A stretch of DNA of 64,000 bases from CAVYUC01 sp963771595 (GTDB lineage Bacteria; Bacteroidota; Bacteroidia; Bacteroidales; Prolixibacteraceae): assembly GCA_963771595.1 (NCBI GenBank), contig CAVYUC010000019.1:1-64000 (forward strand), written 5' to 3'. The notes under the pieces are model-generated. The model had not been told where the DNA came from, did no database searches, and saw only the letters and a program-made list of their open reading frames with translations. Below, piece by piece: positions 15,843 through 25,581 of this stretch (the stretch's first letter is position 1; each line of letters starts with the position of its first letter). A program made the translations under genes and the position numbers.

Positions 15843-17633
15843 TTAGTTTTTTCCTACGGAATAAATATCATCAATAAGATGCTGGTATTTTACCGCCACA
15901 GCATTGCGCCGTAGTTTCAATGTTGGCGACAGTTCGCCAGTTGCCGGTGTCCATTCGTCGCAAACCAGCCGGATGCGGCTGATTTGTTCATGGCTGCCAA
16001 GGGTTTTATTAATGAGGTTAACCTCGCTTCTTATTTTTTCAATAACCTGCGGAATCTGAATGAGTTCCTGATTATTTTCGTAATGAATTTTATGCCCGGC
16101 ACACCAATCGTGCAACAGCGGGAAATTTGGTGAAACAAGAGCGCTTGCAAATTTTTCGTTTGCACCAATGACCATCACCTGTTCAATCAGGTTTGATGTT
16201 TTCAGTTTGTTCTCAATCATTTGCGGTGCAATGTATTTTCCGCCCGAAAGTTTAAAAATTTCCTTTTTCCGATCGGTAATTTTCAGGTATTTATCGTCTT
16301 CAAATATACCAATATCTCCGGTATGGAACCAGCCATTTTCATCAATTACTTCGGCAGTTAATTCCGGTAGCTTTGTAATAGCCCTTCATAACACCGGGTC
16401 CTTTGCACAAAATTTCACCGTCAGTCTGCTATTTTTACTTCGAAACCTTCGAGAACCGGTCCAACTGTGCCGATTTTCATTTCACCTGTTGCCGGATTAT
16501 TTACTGCAATTACAGGTGATGTTTCCGTTAACCCGTAGCCTTCGAGGTTGTACATACCGGCCATTCCCAAAACACGTGCAATCCGCGGCTGCAAGGCAGC
16601 GCCTCCCGAAACAACATAAACAATATTTCCGCCAAGTGCTTCACGCCATTTTGAATAAATCAGTTTATCGGCAAGTTTGATTTTCCGGCTTAATACAGCG
16701 ACCGTATTCTTTGTTGTATTCGAAATGTTGGGTAAGTCGCATCGCCCAGAAATAAAGAACCTTTTTGATGCCTGAAAGTTCTTCACCTTTTGCAACAAAA
16801 CCATCGTATACTTTCTCCAGCAAACGCGGAACAGAGTTAAACATGTGCGGCTTAATTTCTTTTATTGCCGCTACAATTTGTGCTAAATTTCCCACATAAT
16901 AAACGCCCATTCCTTTATATTGAAAATGGTAATTGACGCTGCGTTCGTATACATGGCAAAGCGGAAGGAAACTTATCACATGGTGGTCTTTTCCCAAATT
17001 GTGCATTTTTGAATGCGACACAAAATTTGAAACAAGATTTTTCTGTGTCAGCATTACTCCTTTTGGAACACCTGTTGTTCCGGAGGTATAGATAATTGTT
17101 GCCAGATCTTCGGGAAGTATTGAATCTTTCAGTTCCCCGAGTTGTGTTTCAAATTCAGTCTTTTTCGATTCGCCAAGCTTAAGAATTTCATTATAATTTT
17201 TTACCCCGTTTATTTCTTCGAACGAATAAACTCCTTCGATGCTGGTAATTTGCCTGGCCAGCGGGTTCAGTTTTTCAAACAATTTGTTATCGCCAACGAT
17301 GAGTAATTTTGCTTCGGAATGCTCAAGAATATATTTGTATTCATCTTCGCCAATGTTTGGATAAAGCGGCACATGTATGACGCCGGTCATGGTCATCCCC
17401 ATATCAGCAAAATTCCATTCTGGACGGTTAGTGGTTACCGTGGCAATCTTATCCCCTTTTTTAAAGCCCAGCGCCATTAAGCCCATGGCAAACTGATGCG
17501 ATTTTTCTACATATTCTTCTGTGGAATAGGTGTACCAACTTCCGTTTGTTTTCCCGCCCAAAGCATCTTTTCGGGGAAATTCTTCCTGGTACCGCTTTAA
17601 AATATCGAAAGTGCGGGTTACTTCAGTTTCCAT
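15843..17633 (-). pseudogene. Long-chain acyl-CoA synthetase (AMP-binding), three single-base insertions
   Basis: Reading through, this is a complete synthetase of about 595 residues that activates fatty acids as acyl-AMP then acyl-CoA. The N-terminal part (from ATG 17633) carries IYTSGTTGVPKGVML and SFLPLCHVYERS. The middle part, in another frame, carries SKWREALGGN and EGYGLTETSPV. The C-terminal part has the hinge GWFHTGDIG, ITDRKKEIFKLSGGKYIAP and SPTLKLRR. Coding content stays perfect, but one extra base is needed at about 16700 (after NKEYG), 16423 (after EVKIAD) and 16371 (after GYYK). The three shifts sum to zero, so the first and last parts share a frame. This is either a young pseudogene or assembly error. 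A terminator follows. Confidence 0.85.
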
Positions 17634-17659
17634 GTTCCTTAATTTAGATCAAAAACGGC

Positions 17660-17667
17660 CAAATATA
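17660..17667 (-). promoter_or_regulatory. -7 box upstream of the acyl-CoA synthetase gene
   Basis: TATATTTG on the minus strand matches TAnnTTTG exactly, 26 bp before the ATG at 17633. No clear -33 TTG is seen at the usual spacing. Confidence 0.35.
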
Positions 17668-17868
17668 ATGGTTTGATCTGCACTGCTGATTAAATTTCTG
17701 TTCAGAATTGGATTTAAAGTTTTATTTATATTTATTTCAAACAACTTCAACTTATTGATGTTGAGTATTATGCAGATTAATCGTTCGACTTAAAGACCAG
17801 AGAATTCCAAAAATTCAATATTATGTATTACAGATAACAGCAGGTAATTTTACTTTTTCAACTGAAAA

Positions 17869-20800
17869 CTATGCGTTCTGTTTTTTTAATTTTATTATAA
17901 GTTTTTCCGGTTTTTCATTCGAGGCTTTTTCAAATTTTTCATCCTTTATAAAGGCCCAGATAATCAAACCGAACAACAATACAGCGCTTATTGGTACTGC
18001 AGGATTTATCCCGTCGGCTACTCCTTTTCCATAGGAATGCAGGCCCGACAAATAATAATTCACCCCAAAATAGGTCATCATAACAGAGGCAAAACCAAAT
18101 ACGGAAGCAACGGTGTAATTGAAAATTCCCTTCATGGAAGGAATCAGCCGCATGTGAACGATAAAGGAGTAAAGGACAACTGTTATAAGTGCCCAGGTTT
18201 CTTTTGGATCCCAGCCCCAGTAGCGGCCCCAGCTTTCGTTGGCCCAAACCCCGCCCAGGAAGGTGCCTACCGTAAGAAAATAAAGCCCGACAGTTGCCGA
18301 CATTTCATTGATGGTAGTTACCTGTTCAATAAATCCTGAAACTTTATGCTGGTTGGATTTGGTGCGGAGAACGATCAGAATCAATCCCAGTATTCCAAGG
18401 AAGGCGCTCAATCCAAGGAATCCGTAACTGGCCGTAATGATGGCCACATGAATAGCCAGCCAATACGATTTCAGCACCGGGACCAGATTGGTAACTTCAG
18501 GATTCATCCAGCTTAAATGGGCTACAAACAATGCAATTCCGGATAAGAAAGCTGCAGTACCCGCCACCATGGAATACTTCCTGCCGAAAATCAATCCGGC
18601 GAGCATTACCGCCCAGGCTACGTAAACAACAGATTCGTAGCCGTTGCTCCAGGGTGCATGACCCGAAATGTACCAACGGATAGCTAATCCGGCAGTATGA
18701 ACGAGAAACAGAATGAATATCAACCCAACAAATGTTATCCGAATGAATTTTGGCAGTGGTTTTTCCCTGAAAATATTCACAAAAAGGATAAGCAGCAGTA
18801 AGAATCCGAACAGCAGATAGAACGGAAAAATACGCTTGAACGGATTTATCTTGTTGTACAGAATTTCAACCTCCATTTTTTGCTGCGACGGAAGCAGGCT
18901 GGCGCCATATTTTTGCTGAAAATTGTCGATTGCCTGTAAAATCAGCAGCGCCTGATCCGTTTGTCCTTCCGTAATATTCTGAAGCATCAGGTTAAATCCG
19001 CTTTTAACAAAAATTGAATCTCCGCCGGAATATTCAACGGCTTCATCACCGGGAACATACCAATGGTCCTCTTTTGCAGGACGTGGAAAAAGGTTAAACA
19101 TTGAACCCTGGAAAACCATAAATGCAACATTTACCCGTTCATCGAGGTTGATGTATTCCTTTTCCTGGCGGTTCCGGAAACCGGGAGATTTGGAATATGC
19201 ATTCTGCACCTGGCTTGCAATTTTATAATTGCCGTTTAAATCGAACAACTGCTGCATGGTTGCAAATTTCCCTGAAACTCCGAGGCTCATAGCTACCGCT
19301 TCATCAGAAATGCGGATGATGGGCAACGTCTGCCAAATATCGGGATAGGTCATCATACTCAACATGACTTCATCGGGCGGTAAATTATATAACGAAGACT
19401 TGTGGCTTAATTTCCGTACAATTTCACTTGAAAGGGTGGAGACAGGTTCAATGCGGCCATCGATGCCCTGCACCCATAATTCGCTGAATTGATTTACCAG
19501 CTGATCGTCAATATCCGGAATTCCGGCGGCTGTTCTGTTTTGTGCCGAAACTGAAACTGAAAAACCTGTTATAAGAAGCACAAGTACAGCGGCTTTTGCA
19601 GTTGTCTTTTTTAATTTATTTGCAAGAAACAGGAAATATGAATTTGGATTCAGCAGCGACAGGACTATTCCTAAAATCAACATGGCATATCCAAAATAAG
19701 TTATCCAGGTTCCCCATAAATCATGGTTCACCGACAGAACTGTTCCTTTTTCATCCTGATCGTAGGACGACTGGAAGAATTTGTACCCTTTATACAGCAA
19801 CGTGTTATTCATGAAAATGCGCAGGTTTCTTTCCACACCTTCATTTTTATCAATAAGCACCACTTCCGATGCAAAGGAAGAGGGTGATTGCGATCCCGGG
19901 TATCGTTCCAGTTGAAAATCTTCAAGATAAATCTGAAACGGAACCTGGATCTTTTTGGCACCGTACGCAAGTTTTATCAGGTTATCACCCAAAGCCACAC
20001 TGACTGTATCCGGAACTACTTTGCTGTGCCCGAAAACCGATACCGTTTGCTGTCTTTCACCATCCGAAAGTTCCACAATAACCACATCTTCACCGGTTTC
20101 CATCTGGCTTTTAACGGCTGTAAAAGTTGCACTTGGAATGAAATTCCGGATAAGAAACTGGTAGTCGCTGTACCGGTACAGAAACATGGATTTGGCCGGA
20201 ATGGTATCACCTGCCTCAAAAGCAACTGTTTCCTGGCTCGCCATGGTTGTTTCGGCCAGTTCACTGTCGGAAACCATAAATAATTGATCGCCTTTGCGGA
20301 AAAACTGAATGCCTGTATTTTCAGGAGTTTCAAATCCGGCAGTAAATCCGGGAGTTTCAAGTATTTCACCCGGTGAAAATGCAAAGGCCTGCATGCCCTG
20401 CTGCATGGGTGAAGAATAGACAAAATCGATTACAGGTTTACCCGAAGCCGATGGAATGGCTTTTCGTTCGGCATCTGAAATATATCCTACTGATCTTACC
20501 TTCACTTTTTTACCGTTGGCATGGAAGGTGGCGGAATATTGCCCGGGAGTGAATTCTGAAAACAATACTTCTTTTACCTTTTCATCTCCACCGGTTCCGG
20601 CATAAAAATAGTCGCTGGAAGAAAGGATAAAATCGCTGCTTTGGTTTTCGCGAATGTGCATCATCCCTTCATAACTGATGTATCGCGTAATTGCGGCACC
20701 AAGTAAAATCACCAAAAAGGAGACATGGAAAATTCCCATGGTAAACCGGCGTTTGGTGAATAACCGGTACCGGAATAAATTATTGATGAGGTTGAGTGCA

Positions 20801-20970
20801 AGCAGCGCCCAGAGCAATTCGAACCAAAAACGCTTGTAAATAAGCGCCTGGGCTGTGGGTGTTCCGTAACTACTTTCTACAAAGGTGGCAATGGCCATTG
20901 AAAATCCAACCGCCAGCAGCAAAAATGCCATAAAGGGCATGGAAGTAAGGAAGGAATATATCTTTTTCAT
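17869..20970 (-). CDS. ccsBA: Cytochrome c biogenesis fusion protein CcsBA (ResB-CcsA)
   Basis: A 1033-residue system II cytochrome c synthetase that exports haem and attaches it to apocytochrome c. The N-terminal ResB/CcsB half has membrane helices near residues 10-30, 45-65 and 75-95, a large periplasmic domain and a fourth helix near 425. A region of about 200 residues starting near VLLITGFSVSVSAQ looks like a second periplasmic segment. The CcsA half ends with the tryptophan-rich haem-handling motif ESWGRYWGWDPKETWA (Asp921) among about eight helices. Natural ResB-CcsA fusions are common in Bacteroidota. It is preceded by a 419-bp untranslated region rich in hairpins. Confidence 0.92.
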   Translation of the reverse strand: MKKIYSFLTSMPFMAFLLLAVGFSMAIATFVESSYGTPTAQALIYKRFWFELLWALLALNLINNLFRYRLFTKRRFTMGIFHVSFLVILLGAAITRYISYEGMMHIRENQSSDFILSSSDYFYAGTGGDEKVKEVLFSEFTPGQYSATFHANGKKVKVRSVGYISDAERKAIPSASGKPVIDFVYSSPMQQGMQAFAFSPGEILETPGFTAGFETPENTGIQFFRKGDQLFMVSDSELAETTMASQETVAFEAGDTIPAKSMFLYRYSDYQFLIRNFIPSATFTAVKSQMETGEDVVIVELSDGERQQTVSVFGHSKVVPDTVSVALGDNLIKLAYGAKKIQVPFQIYLEDFQLERYPGSQSPSSFASEVVLIDKNEGVERNLRIFMNNTLLYKGYKFFQSSYDQDEKGTVLSVNHDLWGTWITYFGYAMLILGIVLSLLNPNSYFLFLANKLKKTTAKAAVLVLLITGFSVSVSAQNRTAAGIPDIDDQLVNQFSELWVQGIDGRIEPVSTLSSEIVRKLSHKSSLYNLPPDEVMLSMMTYPDIWQTLPIIRISDEAVAMSLGVSGKFATMQQLFDLNGNYKIASQVQNAYSKSPGFRNRQEKEYINLDERVNVAFMVFQGSMFNLFPRPAKEDHWYVPGDEAVEYSGGDSIFVKSGFNLMLQNITEGQTDQALLILQAIDNFQQKYGASLLPSQQKMEVEILYNKINPFKRIFPFYLLFGFLLLLILFVNIFREKPLPKFIRITFVGLIFILFLVHTAGLAIRWYISGHAPWSNGYESVVYVAWAVMLAGLIFGRKYSMVAGTAAFLSGIALFVAHLSWMNPEVTNLVPVLKSYWLAIHVAIITASYGFLGLSAFLGILGLILIVLRTKSNQHKVSGFIEQVTTINEMSATVGLYFLTVGTFLGGVWANESWGRYWGWDPKETWALITVVLYSFIVHMRLIPSMKGIFNYTVASVFGFASVMMTYFGVNYYLSGLHSYGKGVADGINPAVPISAVLLFGLIIWAFIKDEKFEKASNEKPEKLIIKLKKQNA

Positions 20971-21142
20971 TTTTTAAGGTTTGAACCGGTACAACGCATG
21001 TAAAACTGATTTTGTTTAATGAATGCATGTAAAAACCGGTTGCATATCCAAAGGCTGAAAATACACGTTATTTGGAAGATGGCAAAATAAGTCGGAGACA
21101 ATAACATACTATTAAGTATTTTTTATGGCAAGTGCGGCACAA

Positions 21143-21173
21143 TTCATCCGGTGAGCTGGAGTCACCGGGTGAA
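21143..21173. repeat. REP-like hairpin, copy 1
   Basis: TTCATCCGGTGA (21143-21154) pairs with TCACCGGGTGAA (21162-21173) across a 7-nt loop, with one mismatched position. It is related in sequence and layout to the hairpin at 21330-21362. Confidence 0.75.
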
Positions 21174-21329
21174 AAGCGCTTTTTTTAGCGGTATCTTTCA
21201 GACACTTTGAGGTCTTTCAGACGCTCAAAGGTCGGACGGGAAGTCATATTAATACAATGATTAATTAAGCCATCCACACCTAAGGGGAGGCATTTTCGTT
21301 TAATCTAAATACTATTTCTTCACGTTACA

Positions 21330-21362
21330 ATTCATCTGATGACTTCGAGTCATCGGATGAAT
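21330..21362. repeat. REP-like hairpin, copy 2
   Basis: ATTCATC-T-GATGACT (21330-21344) pairs with AGTCATC-G-GATGAAT (21348-21362) around TCG, 28 bp after the alaS stop when read on the minus strand. Compared with copy 1, paired bases differ on both arms (CGGTGA/TCACCG against TGATGA/TCATCG), so the structure rather than the exact sequence is preserved. Confidence 0.8.
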
Positions 21363-21389
21363 GTGCGGGAGACCGGCAGGCGCGTTTGT

Positions 21390-24009
21390 CTATAAAAACG
21401 AAAGCGCTTTTTCGATAGCAGCATCCATGCCTGATGAATCTTTTCCGCCGGCAGTGGCATAAAACGACTGGCCTCCGCCGCCTCCTTTGATTTCCTTACC
21501 GGCTTCGCGGACAATCTGTCCCGGCATTCAGGCCTTTTTCATTTACAAGATTTTCGGAAATCATTATGGTTAAATTTGGTTTACCGTTGATTTCCGCACC
21601 AAGCACCAGGAAGAGGTTTTCAATTTCGCCCTTTAACTGGAAAGCCAAATCTTTAATCATTCCTGCATCGTCAACATCAATTTTATCTGCAATAATATTT
21701 ACGCCGTTTTCCTGCAGCACTTTGCTTTTCAGGTTTGCTTTTACGATTTTGCTGCTTTCGCGCCTGAATTCATCAATTTGTTTTGAAAGCTCCGTGTTTT
21801 CCTTTAACAATCCCATTACACTTTCAAGTATATCTTTTGAACCTTTTACTGTTTCGCGGATGGCTTTGAGTGTTTTTATCTGATCGTTTACATATTTTTC
21901 GGCATGTTCGGCAGTTATTGCCTCAATTCGCCGCACACCTGCGGCAATGGCACCTTCGGAAACGATTTTAAACAATCCGATTTGGCCGGTGGCCTGTACA
22001 TGTGTTCCCCCGCATAATTCGATGGAACTGCCAAATTTTATGACACGGACAGATTCGCCGTATTTTTCACCAAACAGCATCATGGCGCCCAGGTCCTGAG
22101 CTTCTTTAATGGGTACGGCACGTCTTTCCTCCAACACTGCATTTTCCCGAATGCGGGCATTCACAATGGTTTCCACCTGTTCAATTTCCTCATCTGTCAT
22201 TTTCTGAAAATGGGAGAAATCGAAACGCAGGTGGTCGGCATTCACAAGTGAGCCTTTCTGTTCCACATGTTTTCCGAGTACTTCGCGCAGCGCTGCATGC
22301 AAAAGGTGCGTAGCAGTGTGGTTGTTAGCAGTTCGAGTCCGTTTTGAACTGCTTACTACTGCATGAAAATAATCCTCCGGATTTTCAGGTAATTTTTCTG
22401 ATAAATGCACAATCAGGTTGTTTTCTTTTTGGGTATCGAAAATAGTTGTGCGTTCGCCATCGGCTTCAATATAGCCTGTATCGCCCACCTGGCCACCGGA
22501 TTCTCCGTAAAACGGGGTCTGGTCGAATACAAGCTGATAGAAACTTTTCTTTTTCTGGGTAACTTTCCGGTAACGTGTAATCCTTACTTCGGATTCCATT
22601 TTATCGTACCCCAAAAATTCAGTTTGCTGCACCGGGTGCAGTTCCACCCAGTCATCGGTTTCCTGTTGTGCTGCATTACGCGAGCGGTTTTTTTGTGCTT
22701 CCATTTCCACATTAAACCCTTTCACATCAACTTCCAAACCATTTTCGCGGGCAATCAGTTCGGTTAAATCCAATGGAAATCCATAGGTATCGTACAGCAC
22801 AAATGCCTCTTTCCCTTCAATATTTTGACGGTTACCGGCTTTTGTTTTTTCAATGATTTCATCGAGTAGTTTTATTCCGGTTGAAAGTGTGCGCAGGAAC
22901 GATTCTTCCTCCTCCTTAATCACCTTTTCAATTAACTGCTGCTGGCTTTTTAGTTCGGGGAATGCTTCGCCCATTGTATTTTTTAGAACCTCCACCAGCC
23001 GGTAAATAAATGCAGCTTTTAAATCCAGAAATGTGTAGCCATAGCGAACGGCACGGCGAAGAATCCGGCGGATGACATAACCGGCTTTATTGTTTGACGG
23101 AAGCTGGCCATCGGCAATGGCAAACGAAACTGCCCGCAGGTGGTCGGCAATCACCCGCATGGCGATATCTGTTTTTTTATTTTCGCCATATTTTATACCG
23201 CTGATTTTTGCGATTTCGGCAATAGTTGGCTGAAAAATGTCGGTATCGTAGTTGGAGGTAACACCCTGTAAAATCATGCATAACCTTTCGAACCCCATTC
23301 CTGTATCCACATGTTTGCTGGGCAGTTCTTCGAGGCTGCCGTTGGCTCTGCGGTTAAATTGAATAAAAACGAGGTTCCAGATTTCAATGACCAGCGGATT
23401 GTCTTTATTTACCAGTTCGCTGCCCGGAATTTGTTTTCGTTGTTCGTCGTTTCTCAAATCCACATGAATTTCGGAGCATGGGCCACAGGGGCCTGTGTCG
23501 CCCATTTCCCAGAAATTATCTTTTTTGCTGCCGTTCAGCACCCTGTCTTTGGGCAGGTATTTTTCCCAGTAACCGGCCGCTTCCGAATCCCTTTCCAGAT
23601 TGTCCTCTCGGTTTCCTTCGAAAACTGTGGCATATAGCCGATCGGCTGGGATTCCCATTTGTGTTACCAGAAATTCCCATGCCCAGTCAACGGCTTCTGC
23701 TTTAAAATAATCGCCAAACGACCAGTTGCCCAGCATTTCAAACATGGTGTGGTGATAGGTATCAAGTCCAACTTCTTCCAAATCGTTATGTTTTCCGGAA
23801 ACCCGCAGGCATTTTTGAGTATCGGCAATCCGTGGCCATTTTACCGGTTCGTTTCCAAGGAATAAATCCTTGAACTGGTTCATGCCCGCATTGGTAAACA
23901 TTAAGGTAGGATCCCCTTTGACTACCATTGGTGCCGAATTTACAATATGATGTTCTTTTTCAATAAAAAAATCCAAAAATCCCTGCCGTATTTCTTTTGA
24001 TGTCTTCAT
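21390..24009 (-). CDS. alaS: Alanyl-tRNA synthetase, one apparent +1 frameshift near the 3' end
   Basis: Charges tRNA-Ala. From ATG 24009 the frame gives the class II core (MKTSKEIRQGFLDFF, the FTNAGMNQFKD motif, GPCGPCSEIH), the editing domain (HTATHLLHAAL, CGGTHVQATG) and the C-Ala coiled region. At 21520-21522 a run of three C on plus (GGG on minus) puts the reading out of frame: it would end at 21496 as AGTDCPRSR. Removing one G restores AGQIVREAGKEIKGGGGG and the canonical C-Ala ending to TAG at 21390, for about 872 residues, the usual family length. As the gene is essential and the tail is perfectly coding, a homopolymer sequence error is likeliest. Confidence 0.93.
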
Positions 24010-24135
24010 TCTAAACTGCTGTTTATTAGCTAATTTTTGTTAAAAAATTTTAAAGCAACCTTAACAAATTCGTTATCTGAAAGTTATTTCGTTAGTTTTG
24101 CACAATGGAAATAATTTCCAGGTTTTTTAAAACTG

Positions 24136-24165
24136 TTGCAAAGTTAGAGGTTTTAATTAATTTTG
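24136..24165 (+). promoter_or_regulatory. Bacteroidota promoter of the M23 peptidase operon
   Basis: A -33 TTG (24136-24138), a 19-bp spacer and -7 TAATTTTG (24158-24165), a full match to the Bacteroidota consensus. It lies 30 bp before ATG 24196 and overlaps the upstream in-frame TTG at 24163, which supports 24196 as the real start. Confidence 0.65.
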
Positions 24166-24195
24166 TTTGAAACGAAAATAAAAAACAGCCTGCAT

Positions 24196-25176
24196 ATGGC
24201 GAAAAGAAAATACAAGTTTAATCCTGCCACCCTGAGTTATGAGAGGGTGGGGATTTCATTGAAAGAAACAATTCTGAAAATACTTGCATATCTTTCCAGC
24301 AGTCTTGCGCTGGCTATTATAATTGTAATTGTTTTTCTTAATTATTATGAGACTCCCAAAGCCAAAGCGCTGAAGCTGGAAAATGAGCAGTTGGTGACGC
24401 AGTTTGAATTAATGTCGAAAGATATGAACCGGATTGAGGGGGTACTTGCAGAACTTCAACAGCGCGATGACAACATTTACAGGGTAATATTTGAGGCCGA
24501 ACCGATTCCATCTTCCATAAGGAAAGCCGGTTTTGGAGGAAGTAACAAATATTCGGAACTGGAACAACTGGATAATTCGCAACTTGTAATAGAAACGGCC
24601 AAAAAGCTGGATATTATTGCAAAGGAAGCTTATATTCAGTCGAAGAGCTATGATAAGGTTCTGGAAATGGCGATGAATAAAGAAAAGATGCTGGCTTCCA
24701 TCCCGGCAATTCAACCTGTGGCCAATAAAAATCTGAAACGTACTGCCAGTGGCTGGGGATATCGGATTCATCCGATATACAAAGTGCGGAAAATGCATTA
24801 CGGAATGGATTTTACTTCACCGGTAGGAACGCCGGTTTATGCCACCGGCGATGGTGAAGTTACCGATGTGGAAGGTTCAAAACGCAGCCGTGTTGGTTTT
24901 GGATTGGTGGTTACCATCAATCATGGATTTGGATACGAAACCCTGTATGCGCATCTTAATTCATTTAATGTAAAAAGAGGGCAAAAAGTGAAGCGCGGCG
25001 ATATCATTGGTTATGTTGGAAATACCGGAGGTTCTACTGCTCCGCACCTGCATTACGAAGTGCATAAAAATGGAAGCGCTGTAAATCCACATTTCTATTA
25101 TTACAAGGATTTGACCCCGCAGGAATATGAAAAAATGATTGCCATTTCATCCAATATTGGTCAAACTCTCGACTAA
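24196..25176 (+). CDS. M23 family zinc metallopeptidase, membrane-anchored
   Basis: A 326-residue peptidoglycan endopeptidase. It has an N-terminal MAKRKYKFNPATLSYERV, one membrane helix (about 30-50), a coiled-coil segment (LENEQLVTQFELMSKDMNRIE), then a LytM domain with zinc-ligand motifs HYGMDFTSPVGTPVYATGDG and APHLHYEVHKNG. It acts in the periplasm on cell-wall cross-links. The start was chosen at 24196 because of the promoter position. It is first in a tight operon with the MerR regulator (6-bp gap), Nif3 and the zinc-ribbon protein, ending at the terminator at 27507. Confidence 0.9.
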   Translation: MAKRKYKFNPATLSYERVGISLKETILKILAYLSSSLALAIIIVIVFLNYYETPKAKALKLENEQLVTQFELMSKDMNRIEGVLAELQQRDDNIYRVIFEAEPIPSSIRKAGFGGSNKYSELEQLDNSQLVIETAKKLDIIAKEAYIQSKSYDKVLEMAMNKEKMLASIPAIQPVANKNLKRTASGWGYRIHPIYKVRKMHYGMDFTSPVGTPVYATGDGEVTDVEGSKRSRVGFGLVVTINHGFGYETLYAHLNSFNVKRGQKVKRGDIIGYVGNTGGSTAPHLHYEVHKNGSAVNPHFYYYKDLTPQEYEKMIAISSNIGQTLD

Positions 25177-25182
25177 GATTTT

Positions 25183-25542
25183 GTGCCGTATAAAAATCCA
25201 AAAATAGAAAAGGTAATTTTTACCATTGGCGAAGTTGCTGAAATGCTGGGTATCACTACTTCGCAAATTCGGTATTGGGAAATTAATTTCAATGAATTAA
25301 AGCCTCAGAAAAATAAAAAAGGAAACCGGCTTTTTACCAAAGCAGATATTGAACAGGTTAAACTGATTCATTATTTGGTGAAAACACGGGGACTAACTAT
25401 AAAAGGGGCACAACAAAAATTGAAGGAGAACCGCGATGAAACGGTTAATAATTTTGAAGTGGTAAAAAGACTGCAGAATATAAAGCAGGAATTAACAGAA
25501 ATCAGGGATGAAATGGAGGAGAAGGAATCTAATTCGTTGTAA
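25183..25542 (+). CDS. MerR-family transcriptional regulator
   Basis: A 119-residue winged-helix regulator starting with GTG at 25183, 6 bp after the peptidase stop. The MerR DNA-binding domain is clear: FTIGEVAEMLGITTSQIRYWE, then LFTKADIEQVKLIHYLVKTRGLTIKGA. A coiled coil follows at the C-terminus, and there is no effector domain. In Bacteroidota this gene is commonly found between the M23 peptidase and Nif3. Targets are unknown. Confidence 0.88.
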   Translation: MPYKNPKIEKVIFTIGEVAEMLGITTSQIRYWEINFNELKPQKNKKGNRLFTKADIEQVKLIHYLVKTRGLTIKGAQQKLKENRDETVNNFEVVKRLQNIKQELTEIRDEMEEKESNSL

Positions 25543-25581
25543 CCAAATATTGTTGAAGAACCAATATAAATCACCACTGAT

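Larger units (their letters stand above)
20971..21389. other. Intergenic leader between alaS and ccsBA with three hairpins
   Basis: No gene is seen in this 419-bp stretch, in which both flanking genes read on the minus strand. It holds two related hairpins (21143-21173 and 21330-21362) and a third, unrelated one at 21205-21230 (CTTTGAG-GTCT-TTC-AGAC-G-CTCAAAG). These are described in their own entries. Confidence 0.7.

Noticed and set aside
16371..16700. Programmed ribosomal frameshifting in the acyl-CoA synthetase gene
   Set aside because: Three separate +1 events without slippery sequences or conserved structures are not credible; mutation or assembly error fits better.
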